Below, in pieces: positions 42,365 to 50,817 of a stretch of 64,000 nucleotides of DNA. This stretch comes from Acidobacteriota bacterium. GTDB lineage: Bacteria; Acidobacteriota; Vicinamibacteria; Vicinamibacterales; UBA2999. The stretch covers positions 37,287 through 101,286 of the forward strand of contig JADZCN010000161.1 of the NCBI GenBank assembly GCA_020851565.1, read 5' to 3'. The position numbers and the translations under genes were made by a program. Under the pieces are notes generated by a model that made no database searches, was not told the origin of the DNA, and saw only the letters and a list, made by a program, of their open reading frames with translations. The stretch's first letter is position 1. Each line of letters begins with the position of its first letter.

Positions 42365-43582
42365 ATGGTCAGACATGGTTCGATGGTGCCCGCCCTCTTC
42401 GCCCTTACGCTTCTCGCCGCCGGCGCCCCGCCGGCCACGGCGCAGCCGAAGGTGCGTGCCCTCGGCGAGCAGGACCTAGTCGACATGATGCAGGGCTCGT
42501 CGATTCAGGCCACGCGCGGCAGCAACACGCAGTCGATGGTGCGCCGGGTGAAGGAGCTGGTGGCGCAGGGGCACAAGTTCACGATGATCGCCGTCGAAGA
42601 CGTGCCCGACGACTGGACGGTCGCGTCGGGCGGCGGAATCGGCGGCGGCGGCGGCTGGGAGTACGTACGGGAGCGGACGGCGAAGCAGAAGCTGCCGACG
42701 ATTCCGAGTGCTCAGACTGCCGCGCTTCAGGCCCTCAGCGCCCACCTCGGCAAGAAGTTCAACGCCGTCGTACGCTCGGAGGCGGCCGGCGCGACCCTCA
42801 CGGCACTGATGATGGCCGCGGAGCTCGGCGTGCCGATCGTGGACGCCTGCAAGGCCGGCCGCGCCAGGCCAGAAGGATCACAGTCGATCCAGTGGATCAA
42901 TGGCATTCCCAACACGCCCATCGCCTACGCGTCACGCTGGGGCGATATCGTGCTGATCGACAAGGTCGTCGACGGCTACCGTCAGGAGGACCTGGGGCGC
43001 GCCATCGCTGTGGCGAGTGGCGGCGGGGCCTCGGCCGCGACGGCGATGGCCGCCAAGGATCTCAAGCGCGGCCTGATCGCCGGCAGCCTATCCGAGGCGA
43101 TCACGCTCGGCCGCACCGTGCGCGAGGCGCGCGAGCAGGGCCGGGATCCGATCGCGGCGCTGGTCAAGGTGACTAATGGCCACAAACTGTTCCAGGGCAT
43201 CGTGACAGCGTCGGAAGACCGCGGTGAGCGCGGCTTCAGCTGGTCGGATGTGGAGATTCGGGGCACCAACGAGTTCGCCGGCCACACCTACAAGGTCTAC
43301 GTCAAGAACGAGAACATCGTGGCGTGGCTCGACGGCAAGCCGGACGCGATGTCGCCGGACTTCATCGCCAACCTGGATCCGAAAACGGGCGACAGCATTA
43401 ACCCGCCGACCCTCGGCTCGTACGTCGTAAACGAGGAAGTCGTGCTCATCGGGTGGCCGAACGCGCCCAAGCAGTGGCGCACGCCGAAGGGCATCGAGGT
43501 CTTCGGCCCCCGGCACTTCGGGTTTGACTTCGACTACGTGCCGATCGAGGAGCTCCAGAAGGCCCGGAAGCTCGGTCGCTGA
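42365..43582 (+). CDS. exported DUF917-family protein
   Basis: 405 residues; GGGAGAG lies 4-10 bases upstream of ATG 42365. Signal peptide (SMVPALFALTLLAAGAPPATA). All family blocks are present: LGEQDLVDMMQGSSIQATRG, GGGIGGGGGWEYV, EAAGATLTAL, PIVDACKAGRARPE, RWGDIVLIDKVVDGYR, ASGGGASAATAM, TNGHKLFQG, VKNENIVAWLDGKPD, GPRHFGFDFDYVPIE. It is followed after 25 bases by a second copy in the same direction; the two are the closest pair in the array, a recent tandem duplication or an operon. Confidence 0.9.
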   Translation: MVRHGSMVPALFALTLLAAGAPPATAQPKVRALGEQDLVDMMQGSSIQATRGSNTQSMVRRVKELVAQGHKFTMIAVEDVPDDWTVASGGGIGGGGGWEYVRERTAKQKLPTIPSAQTAALQALSAHLGKKFNAVVRSEAAGATLTALMMAAELGVPIVDACKAGRARPEGSQSIQWINGIPNTPIAYASRWGDIVLIDKVVDGYRQEDLGRAIAVASGGGASAATAMAAKDLKRGLIAGSLSEAITLGRTVREAREQGRDPIAALVKVTNGHKLFQGIVTASEDRGERGFSWSDVEIRGTNEFAGHTYKVYVKNENIVAWLDGKPDAMSPDFIANLDPKTGDSINPPTLGSYVVNEEVVLIGWPNAPKQWRTPKGIEVFGPRHFGFDFDYVPIEELQKARKLGR

Positions 43583-43607
43583 CCGCGACGATCAGGGAGG
43601 CCATCTC

Positions 43608-44816
43608 ATGACATCTCACCTGATGCGGCCGTTGTGGCTGGCGGTCGTGCTGACGGCATTCTGCGCGGCGGCGGGCGAGGCGCAGCCCAAGGTGCGACGG
43701 CTCAGCGAGCAGGATCTCGTGGACATGCTGCAGGGCGCGTCGATTCAGGCAAGCCGCGCCAACAATACCGAGACGATGGTGCAGCGCCTCAAGGCGGCGC
43801 TGGCCGGGAGGCGGCTCACCATGATCGCCGTTGAGGACGTTCCCGATGATTGGACCATCGTTTCCGGCGGCGGCATCGGCGGTGGTGGTGCCTGGGAGTA
43901 CGTCCGCGAGCGGACAGCTAAGCAGCAGCTACCCACCATTCCCAACGCGCAGTCGCAAGCGTTAAAGGCGCTCAGCACACACATCGGCAGGCCGTTCAAT
44001 GCGGTGATCAGGGTCGAAGCCGCCGGCGCCGCCCTCACGGCGATGCTGGTGGCCGCCGAGCTGGGCGTGCCGATGGTGGACGCCTGCATGTCAGCTAGGG
44101 CGCGTCCGGAGGTGCAGCAGTCGATCCCGTGGATCAATGGCATCTCCGCGGCGCCGATGGCCCTAGTGTCGCGGTGGGGCGACGAGGTCGTCATCGACAA
44201 GACGGCCGACGACTATCGGATGGAGGACCTGGGCCGCGCCGTGGCGGTCGCCAGCGGCGGTGGCGCCTCGGCGGCCCTGTCGATGTCGGCGCAGGAGCTC
44301 AAGCGCGGCGTCATCCGCGGTAGCCTGACCGAGGCGCTGACGCTGGGACGGGCCGTGCGCCAAGCGAGGGAACAGGGCCGGGATCCGGTGGACGCGCTGG
44401 TAAAGGCCGCCGGCGGCTTCAAGCTGTTCCAGGGCATGGTGACCAAGGCGGACATGAAGGGGGATCGCGGCTTCACGTGGTGGGACGTCGAGCTGGCGGG
44501 CACCGGCCCGTATCGCGGCCACACCTACACGATCTTCGTCAAGAACGAGAACATCGTGACGTGGCTCGACGGCAAGCCGGATGCGATGTCGCCCGACTTC
44601 ATCCAGAATATCAACCCGAAGACCGGCGACTCGACGGTCGCCAAGCAACTGGGCGGCTACGAGGTGGGTCAGGAAGTGGCCATAATCGGCTGGCCGTCGT
44701 CGCCGATGTGGCGCACGCCGAAGGGCATCGAGGTCTTCGGGCCGCGCCACTTCGGGTTCGACTTCGACTACGTGCCGATCGAGCAGCTGCAGAAGGCGCG
44801 CACCTCGGCCCGCTGA
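43608..44816 (+). CDS. exported DUF917-family protein, tandem neighbour of the previous copy
   Basis: 402 residues; ATG 43608 is chosen for CAGGGAGG upstream and the signal peptide (MRPLWLAVVLTAFCAAAGEA). Motifs: LSEQDLVDMLQGASIQASRA, GGGIGGGGAWEYV, EAAGAALTAM, PMVDACMSARARPE, RWGDEVVIDKTADDYR, ASGGGASAALSM, AGGFKLFQG, VKNENIVTWLDGKPD, GPRHFGFDFDYVPIE. A remnant of an amidase gene converges on it from 45.2 kb with 13 bases between the stops. Confidence 0.9.
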   Translation: MTSHLMRPLWLAVVLTAFCAAAGEAQPKVRRLSEQDLVDMLQGASIQASRANNTETMVQRLKAALAGRRLTMIAVEDVPDDWTIVSGGGIGGGGAWEYVRERTAKQQLPTIPNAQSQALKALSTHIGRPFNAVIRVEAAGAALTAMLVAAELGVPMVDACMSARARPEVQQSIPWINGISAAPMALVSRWGDEVVIDKTADDYRMEDLGRAVAVASGGGASAALSMSAQELKRGVIRGSLTEALTLGRAVRQAREQGRDPVDALVKAAGGFKLFQGMVTKADMKGDRGFTWWDVELAGTGPYRGHTYTIFVKNENIVTWLDGKPDAMSPDFIQNINPKTGDSTVAKQLGGYEVGQEVAIIGWPSSPMWRTPKGIEVFGPRHFGFDFDYVPIEQLQKARTSAR

Positions 44817-44829
44817 CTATCCGCTGGAT

Positions 44830-45247
44830 TCACGGTGTCTCCGGCGGCGGGCGCCGATGACGCGTCGCCTGCTCGTAGTTGTAGGCCATCCGGATCAGCT
44901 CCGATTCGCTCCACGCCCGTCCGAGGAACTGCAGTCCGGCGGGCAGCGAGCCCTCCCTCGTGAAGCCCATCGGCACGGTGATGGCGGGAAACCCCGTCGA
45001 CAGTTGCAGCGCGTCGCGCCCGCCCCGCCGCCTGCCCGGTCGCGCCCGGCGATTGTCACGGGATCCACGACCGTGGCGCCTTCACGCCGAAGAACCTCTA
45101 GGGCGCGGCCGAAGAGCGTGGCGATCTCCGTGTCCAGTGTCGGGCCGTCGAATATCTGGCGGACGACGCCGGTTCGCGTGCCTCTCAAGCTAGTGCGGAC
45201 CAGAGCCGCCGCGTAGTCGCCGAGCTTCCCGCGGCTGGCCGTCGTCG
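44830..45247 (-). pseudogene. amidase-signature enzyme remnant
   Basis: The minus strand reads GDYAAALVRTSLRGTRTGVV, then IFDGPTLDTEIATLFGRALE, REGATVVDPVTIAGRD, then jumps by an internal deletion and frameshift to GFPAITVPMGF, LPAGLQFLGRAWSE, YNYEQATRHRRP and the stop at 44,830. Block for block it matches the C-terminal half of the intact amidase at 55,417. The N-terminal catalytic half was removed where the IS3 element begins near 45,250. Confidence 0.85.
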
Positions 45248-45265
45248 CCTGGATCAGGAGCGGTC

Positions 45266-45532
45266 ATGCGTAAGTCGAAATTCAGTAAATCCCAGATTGT
45301 CGGCATGCTGAAGGACGCCGAAGGCGGGGTTCCGGTGGCAGACCTACTGCGGAAGCACGGTATCAGCAAGGCGACGTTCTTCAAGTGGCGCGCCAAGTAT
45401 GGCGGCGCCTCCGTGTCGGACGTGAAGCGGCTCCGGGAGTTCGAGGCCGAGAACGCCACGCTCAAGAGGATGTACGCCGACCTGGCCCTCGAGAACGCCA
45501 CCATCAAGGATGTGCTCAATCGAAAGTTCTAA
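45266..45532 (+). CDS. IS3-family transposase OrfA
   Basis: 88 residues: MRKSKFSKSQIVGMLKDAEG, VADLLRKHGISKATFFKWRA, then a leucine-zipper-like stretch KRLREFEAENATLKRMYADL. This is the helix-turn-helix subunit of IS3-type transposases, expressed with OrfB by frameshifting. OrfB is truncated here, so the element is inactive. Confidence 0.88.
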   Translation: MRKSKFSKSQIVGMLKDAEGGVPVADLLRKHGISKATFFKWRAKYGGASVSDVKRLREFEAENATLKRMYADLALENATIKDVLNRKF

Positions 45533-45536
45533 CGCC

Positions 45537-45800
45537 GTCCGCAAAGCGTCAGTTGGCCGAGGTGCTCGTCGCGGAGCGCTACCTGCCCGTGCGGCGGGCC
45601 TCTCGCGTGGTGAGGGGCGTACTACCGGCCTCCCTTCCGGTGCGGGCGAGTCGGCGCGACGCCGCCGTCATCGCCGTGCTGACCGCCCTGGTGACCCGGT
45701 ACGGGCGCTGGGGCTTCTGGAAGCTGTTCGACTGGCTGCGCGCCCAGGGCCATGGCTGCCACAGGTCCATCGTGTGTATTGCGCGTTGCTGGGCGACAAG
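45537..45800 (+). pseudogene. IS3-family OrfB, 5' part only
   Basis: TPSAKRQLAEVLVAERYLPV, a frameshifted middle, RDAAVIAVLTALVTRYGRWG, FWKLFDWLRAQGH and then VHRVYCAL, where the sequence switches to a tyrosine-recombinase fragment. The integrase-core DDE residues are missing. A C-terminal OrfB fragment of similar type lies at 57,836. Confidence 0.75.
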
Positions 45801-46130
45801 TCGCCGGAAACGGTGAACAACGTGCTGAGCGTGCTCAGCATGCTGCTGAAACAGGCGGTGGAGTGGGGTGTGCTGGACAAGCTGCCCTGTTCGATTCGAA
45901 TGGTGCGAGTGGCGTGTACGGACGCGGCATTCCACGACTTCGAAGCCTTCGAGCGATTGCTGAAAGCCACCCTGACGATTGACCCGCCCAGCTACCTCAT
46001 CGAACTTCTCGGCGGTGAGGCCGGATTGCGAGCGGGAGAGATCGTGGCCCTCAAATGGGCCGACGTGGATCTCGAGCGTCGGCAGAACATTTGGGAGACC
46101 GTGCGTCATACCCTGCGCGGACCTGGCTAG
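45801..46130 (+). pseudogene. phage-type tyrosine recombinase fragment
   Basis: LGDKSPETVNNVLSVLSMLL, KQAVEWGVLDKLPCSIRMVR, then EAGLRAGEIVALKWADVDLE, the box with the first catalytic Arg of tyrosine recombinases. The core-binding N-terminus and the remaining catalytic residues (H-R-Y) are lost. It could be what is left of the enzyme that integrated the island or a prophage. Confidence 0.7.
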
Positions 46131-46239
46131 TTGTCCGCGCTCGCGGGAGCGCGGCGACGACTCTAGGTCTGCCTGTGTAGAGCGACAGTGATATTGACCC
46201 CCTTGCGACAGTAATTCTGACCCCCTGTCAGGAGGGGAC

Positions 46240-47514
46240 ATGGAGCAGACGCAAGGGGTTCTGGTATCTCCGACGGCGGAGGTGCCAGTGATTGAAGGCG
46301 AGCTGGTCACCGCGATCCGGGAGTTGGCCGGGCGCGGGTGGGGTGCCAAGGCCATCGCACGGACGCTGGGGGTGGCGCGCAATACGGTACGTCGGTACGG
46401 GCGAGGGGCCGTGGCGGGTGTGCAGAGGCGGCCACGGGCCCGTCGGTTGGGGAGCGAGGCGTGCGCCACCGCCCAGGTCCTCTTCACGAGCACGGCTGAG
46501 GGCAATGCGGTCGTCGTGCAGCAGCTGCTCGCGGCGCAGGGGCACCAGGCCAGTGTGCGGACCGTGCAGCGGGTGGTGGCGCCCGTCCGGCAGGCGCAGC
46601 GGGCCGCGGATGTGGCGACGGTGCGGGTCGAGACGGCGCCCGGCGCCCAGATGCAGGTGGACTTCGGCGAGAAGCGCGTCGAGATTGCCGGCCGCGCCAT
46701 CACGGTCTTCCTGCTCGTCGCCGTCCTCAGTTACTCGCGGCGCGTCTTTGTCCAGGCGTTCCTCCGCGAGCGACAGGATGACTGGCGCGAGGGCATCGCC
46801 GCCGCGTTTCGCCATTTCGGGGGCGTGGTCCTGACGGTGCTCGGCGACAATGCGCGGGCGCTGGTCGTGGGCCGCGACCGCGCCACCGGCACGGTCTGGT
46901 TCCATCCGGCCTATCTGACCTTCTGTCGGGATTGGGACGTCCAGCCGCGCGCGTGTGCGCCCTATCGCGCCCGCACCAAAGGCAAGGTCGAGTCCGGCGT
47001 CAAGTACGTGAAGCGCAATGCCCTGGCCGGCCGGACCTTCCCGTCCTTCGCGGCGCTCGAGGCTCACTTGGCCGCGTGGATGCAGGAAGCCGACACCCGC
47101 GTGCATGGCACCACCCATGAGCGCCCGTTCGATCGGTTTCGCCGCGCCGAGCAGCGGGCCCTGCGGCCATTGCCGGCGCATCCGCTCCCGCGGCGGGAGC
47201 AGCGGTACCGCCGTCGGGTGGCCCACGATGCGTTCGTGGACGTGGAGACCGTGCGCTACAGCGTGCCCTACCAGTTGGTGCGGGATGCCGTCGACGTGGC
47301 CATCGGCGACGCGGAGGTCCGCATCTTCCACGGCGCGACCCTGGTCGCCACCCATCCACGGGTCCGCGAGCCGTTTGCCCAGGTCGTGGATCCCGCCCAT
47401 CTGGCCGGATTATGGCGACCGGTTGCGACCGGGCCCGCGCCGGACACGGTGCCGCTCACCACGCTCGGCCGATCCCTGGAGGCGTATGCCGCCGTCGTGG
47501 AGGCCCCGCGATGA
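46240..47514 (+). CDS. istA: IS21-family transposase IstA
   Basis: 424 residues. N-terminal HTH (GWGAKAIARTLGVARNTVRR), then the DDE integrase core with Asp in MQVDFGEKRVEIAG, Asp in LTVLGDNARALVVG and Glu in TKGKVESGVKYVKRN. The stop overlaps the istB start (ATGA at 47,511-47,514), the usual coupling in IS21. No frame damage is seen. Confidence 0.93.
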   Translation: MEQTQGVLVSPTAEVPVIEGELVTAIRELAGRGWGAKAIARTLGVARNTVRRYGRGAVAGVQRRPRARRLGSEACATAQVLFTSTAEGNAVVVQQLLAAQGHQASVRTVQRVVAPVRQAQRAADVATVRVETAPGAQMQVDFGEKRVEIAGRAITVFLLVAVLSYSRRVFVQAFLRERQDDWREGIAAAFRHFGGVVLTVLGDNARALVVGRDRATGTVWFHPAYLTFCRDWDVQPRACAPYRARTKGKVESGVKYVKRNALAGRTFPSFAALEAHLAAWMQEADTRVHGTTHERPFDRFRRAEQRALRPLPAHPLPRREQRYRRRVAHDAFVDVETVRYSVPYQLVRDAVDVAIGDAEVRIFHGATLVATHPRVREPFAQVVDPAHLAGLWRPVATGPAPDTVPLTTLGRSLEAYAAVVEAPR

Positions 47515-48326
47515 GCGCCGTGGCTCACGCCCGCGTGGTCGAGCATCTCCAGCGCCTCCGCTTGGGCTTCGTGGCCGAGCGGCTCGACGCCGTGCTCGCG
47601 GAGGCGGCGCGGCACGACCCGACGTATCTGGACTTCCTCGATGACCTCTTGCGGCAGGAGGTCGCGGCCAAGCAGCGCAAGCGCATCGCCATGGGCGTGC
47701 AGATTGCGCATTTCCCGAGTGTGAAGACGCTGGACGACTTCGACTTCAAGTTTCAGCCGGCGCTCGACCATCGCTTGGTGCGTGAGCTGGCGACCGGCCG
47801 CTTCATCGCCCTCGCAGAAAACGTCCTGCTGTTCGGGCCGCCCGGCGTGGGCAAGACGCATCTCGCCATTGCCCTGGGACGGGCGGCCGTGGAGACCGGC
47901 CACTCGGTCCTCTTCACCAGTGCCACGGCGCTGCTGGTCGCCCTCGCCAAGGCGGAGACCGAAGGCCAGCTCGCCGACCGGCTGCTCTTCTACAGCAAAC
48001 CGAAGCTGCTCATCATCGACGAGCTCGGCTATCTCCCGTTCGAGCGGCGCAGCGCGCACCTGTTCTTCCAGTTGGTCGCCCGCCGCTACGAGCGTGGCAG
48101 CCTGCTCATCACGACCAACCAGCTCGTGACCCAATGGGGCACCGTGTTCAGCGACGAGGTCCTGGCCGCGGCCATCCTCGATCGCCTGCTCCACCACAGC
48201 CACACCCTGATGATCCAAGGCGAGAGCTATCGCCTGAAACAGAAGCGGAAGGCCGGGTTGCTGGGCCAGGCCAGTCCCGCGGCCCCGTCACGGGGGGCGC
48301 TCGCCGGCGGTGCCGGCTCGCGCTGA
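47511..48326 (+). CDS. istB: IS21-family ATP-binding helper protein IstB
   Basis: 271 residues. AAA+ ATPase with Walker A LFGPPGVGKTHLAIALGRAA and Walker B KLLIIDELGYLPFE, sensor-like LLITTNQLVTQWG, and the typical N-terminal helical part (FLDDLLRQEVAAKQRKRIAM). It assembles on target DNA and activates IstA. A short, Ala/Gly-rich tail ends the protein. Confidence 0.93.
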   Translation: MSAVAHARVVEHLQRLRLGFVAERLDAVLAEAARHDPTYLDFLDDLLRQEVAAKQRKRIAMGVQIAHFPSVKTLDDFDFKFQPALDHRLVRELATGRFIALAENVLLFGPPGVGKTHLAIALGRAAVETGHSVLFTSATALLVALAKAETEGQLADRLLFYSKPKLLIIDELGYLPFERRSAHLFFQLVARRYERGSLLITTNQLVTQWGTVFSDEVLAAAILDRLLHHSHTLMIQGESYRLKQKRKAGLLGQASPAAPSRGALAGGAGSR

Positions 48327-48401
48327 CTACACAAAAACCAGTGATCAGGAGGGGGTCAGGATTCGTGTCGCAAGGGGGTCAATTTCCCCTGTCGTTTGAC
48401 A

Positions 48402-48834
48402 GCCTGTCTTGCGCAAGAGGCTCCGGCCCCGTCACGCTGCGCGGATTAGGTACGTGCGACGCCGTGTTGTACCTGTGTGTCTCCATCGTCGAATAGGAGC
48501 AGACGGTATGTCACACAAGGCGCAACTCGGCAGTTCGCGTTTGCGCAGGTCGGTGAGAGCACTGCCTGGATAGACAGGGCGTTGTCCGGGTGTTTGAAGC
48601 CACGTGCGCGGCAGCATGCTTAGCCCAGACTCTCGCAGGCCGTGCCTTCCTGAAGGTGTGCCACCACTGGGCGCAGCCTCCCAACCAGCTAGGAACGGCC
48701 CGTTGTAGCGCCTTCGGGTTCTGCTGAGACAACGCTCATTAACAACGGGCGGGTGGATAGCCAGTGCTTCCTTCCAGAGAGACCTCAAGGCGGTCCGCCG
48801 ACGGCTTGTTCTTCACCGACTGCTCCTCAAGGAC
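48402..48834. other. gene-free stretch between IS21 and the next DUF917 gene
   Basis: No coding region with family resemblance is visible. Part of it could be the leader of the DUF917 gene that starts at 48,835; a modest AAGGA ribosome site lies just before that start. Confidence 0.5.
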
Positions 48835-50073
48835 ATGACGATGACCAAGTATGTGTCAGGCTCGATAGCGTCAGTCGCAGTACTTGCACTCCTCGCGGCG
48901 GCCACAACCGCACGGGCGCAGCAGCCAAGACTCCGCACTCTGAGCGAGCAAGAGATGATTGACATCATGCAGGGCTCGTCCATTCAGGCGAGCCGGAGCT
49001 CAGATACGACAAACCTAATCACGCGTGTCAAGGACGCAATCGCTCAGGGTCGCACGTTTACCATGATAGCCCTCGAAGATGTGCCAGATGATTGGATGGT
49101 TGTGGTATCTACTGGTATCGGCGGTGGCGGCGCGTGGCAGCACGTGCGCGATCGAGTGGAGAAGCAGGGCCTTGCAGTGATTCAAGACGCACCAATCAAG
49201 GCGATCGAGACGTTGAGTCGACACTTGGGACAGCAATTTCGGGCAGTAGTGAGATCCGAGGCCGGAGGCTCGACCCTCAACGCGTTCCTCATTGCGAGCA
49301 TCCTGAACGTCCCCGTCGTTGACGCGTGTGTCACGGGGCGTGCTGTGCCGGAGGTGCAACAGTCAATTCCGTTCATCAATGGCGTGACCGCGGCGCCGGC
49401 TGCAATGGCGACGCGCTGGGGCGACGGTCTCGTCCTCAGCCAGATAGTTGACGCCTATCGATTGGAGGACCTGGCTCGCGCGGTCGCAGTGTCGAGCGGA
49501 GGCGGAGCATCGCTGGCGTACAATCCTCTCTCAGGACGCGAACTCAAGCGGGTCGTCATTCCCGCCGATTTATCCCGGGCAATCACGTTTGGCCGCGCGG
49601 TCCGTGAAGCGCGCGAGCGAGGCCAGGACCCGATCGCGGCGCTTCTGAAAGTCTCTGGCGGTTTCAAGCTGTTCCGCGGCGTCGTCACCAAGGCTGACAT
49701 GAAGGGCGAACGCGGGTTCACGTACTGGGACGTTGAGCTGAATGGCGCCGGTGAGTATGCACGACATACCTACAAGCTTTGGGTAAAGAACGAGAATCTC
49801 CTTGGATGGATCGACGGTGTACTTGACGCCATGACTCCCGATCTCATCATCAATCTCGACCCAACGACGGGCGATACACTCGTGGGACCCAGCTTGGGCG
49901 GTTATTCGGTGGGCCAGCAGGTGATTCTCGTCTCGATCCCCGCGCACGCGATGTGGCGGACACCGAACGGCATTAAAGCACTGGGACCGCGCCATTTCGG
50001 CTTCGACGTCGACTACGTGCCCATCGAGCAGCTGCAGCAGCGCCGCACTTTCCAGGGCGTTCCGAAGTACTGA
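48835..50073 (+). CDS. exported DUF917-family protein
   Basis: 412 residues with signal peptide (SIASVAVLALLAAATTARAQ). Family motifs: LSEQEMIDIMQGSSIQASRS, STGIGGGGAWQHV, EAGGSTLNAF, PVVDACVTGRAVPE, RWGDGLVLSQIVDAYR, SSGGGASLAYNPLSG, SGGFKLFRG, WVKNENLLGWIDGVLD, GPRHFGFDVDYVPIE. Note EAGG instead of the usual EAAG. It is closest to the remnant at 27.6-28.3 kb, and like it is followed by sulfatase/TPR sequence, here only a remnant. Confidence 0.9.
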   Translation: MTMTKYVSGSIASVAVLALLAAATTARAQQPRLRTLSEQEMIDIMQGSSIQASRSSDTTNLITRVKDAIAQGRTFTMIALEDVPDDWMVVVSTGIGGGGAWQHVRDRVEKQGLAVIQDAPIKAIETLSRHLGQQFRAVVRSEAGGSTLNAFLIASILNVPVVDACVTGRAVPEVQQSIPFINGVTAAPAAMATRWGDGLVLSQIVDAYRLEDLARAVAVSSGGGASLAYNPLSGRELKRVVIPADLSRAITFGRAVREARERGQDPIAALLKVSGGFKLFRGVVTKADMKGERGFTYWDVELNGAGEYARHTYKLWVKNENLLGWIDGVLDAMTPDLIINLDPTTGDTLVGPSLGGYSVGQQVILVSIPAHAMWRTPNGIKALGPRHFGFDVDYVPIEQLQQRRTFQGVPKY

Positions 50074-50209
50074 GTGCGTTAGCTCGCTTCAAGCACCCCA
50101 GCAGACGTGTTGACTCATATCCACATCTATCTGCCTCTGAAGGCTCGTGCCGCATCGACCTCTCGTGCTCGCACAGGCGAAGTGGGCCCGGATCCAGGTC
50201 TGCGCGCGA

Positions 50210-50337
50210 ACGCTCCGACCAAGCGCTGGCCCTCTCCGGTGGAGCCAAGCCTGGCTGCCCGCCGCGCCTTGTGCGGCTGCAGACGTCGTCGCGGCAAAAG
50301 GTTGGCTTGAGCACGGCCCACTGGGCGTCGGTCAGGT
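50210..50337 (-). pseudogene. IS5-like transposase N-terminal remnant
   Basis: DLTDAQWAVLKPTF followed by a GQP-type segment (RRGGQPGLAPPER) is the start of IS4/IS5-group transposases (LTDAxWxxLxP). The resemblance fades after about 40 residues. It interrupts the adjacent IS256 remnant at about 50,337. Confidence 0.6.
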
Positions 50338-50587
50338 CAGCCCGGCCACCTCCGTCTCCATCAGGGCCTGCGACAGCACCCGAATCCCTTTCCGCAACAC
50401 TTCGCCGTCCTGCTCTTCGAGGAGCTTGCCAACGAGCGCGTTCACATCCATCCTGCTCTTGGCCATCGTGTGTCCGCCCTCCGTGTGTGCTCTTCTGCCG
50501 AAGAATTCACGGAACGATGCCGATGGCCCTCGACGGTGTCTACGCCGCCGGCCCCACCGAATTTCCACCACCTCCGGGGACTCTAAC
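50338..50587 (-). mobile_element. IS256-family 5' end remnant
   Basis: The left terminus GTTAGAGTCCCCGGAGGTGG (complement, from 50,587) matches that of the intact element at 59,741. The transposase start follows as MAKSRMDVNALVGKLLEEQD through SQALMETEVAGL, where it is cut by the IS5-like remnant. It lies inside the sulfatase/TPR remnant. Confidence 0.85.
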
Positions 50588-50599
50588 CGCAGATGCCAG

Positions 50600-50786
50600 C
50601 CCGTTTAACGAAGCGGCGCAGGCCGCTCGACGCGGCTTGCGCTGAGCTCCCACGGCTGCGAACGCGCCGCTTGGGCACTACGTGCTAGCGGATATCTATC
50701 GCCTGAGCCAGAGACCAGCCGACGCGGGTCGCGAACTCGAGCGAGGGCGAGCGCTTGAACACCGGCTGGCGGGACAGTCTCAGTGA
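50600..50786 (+). pseudogene. sulfatase/TPR protein, C-terminal remnant
   Basis: The last about 60 codons match the end of the intact protein at 28,529-30,826: AAQAARRGL (compare AAVAAARRGL), an in-frame TGA, then APLGHYVLADIYRLSQRPAD and GRELERGRALEHRLAG (compare APLGHYVLADIHTLEGRPQD and AREIALGRALEARAAA). The rest was lost through IS insertion and deletion. It shows that a DUF917-sulfatase/TPR order existed here too. Confidence 0.8.
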
Positions 50787-50817
50787 CCTTGCGCGTCAAC
50801 GACGATCGTATCCGGTC

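Larger units (their letters stand above)
46176..48401 (+). mobile_element. complete IS21-family insertion sequence with 5-bp target duplication
   Basis: The ends match as inverted repeats: TGTAGAGCGACAGTG...TTGACCCCCTTGCGACA at 46,176 and the complement TGTCAAACGACAGGG...TTGACCCCCTTGCGACA ending at 48,401, each with a second internal TGACCCC repeat. GCCTG occurs immediately on both sides (46,171-46,175 and 48,402-48,406), a 5-bp target duplication. It encodes IstA and IstB, both intact, so this is a recent insertion compared with the other, broken IS copies in the region. Confidence 0.92.

Noticed and set aside
42010..43176. Plus-strand frame overlapping the 42,365 DUF917 gene
   Set aside because: Shadow of the DUF917 gene in another frame; only its first about 80 codons coincide with the decayed amidohydrolase.
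48402..48834. Small open frames such as the 73-codon minus-strand frame at 48,511-48,732
   Set aside because: No ribosome site, no family resemblance and composition like random DNA.
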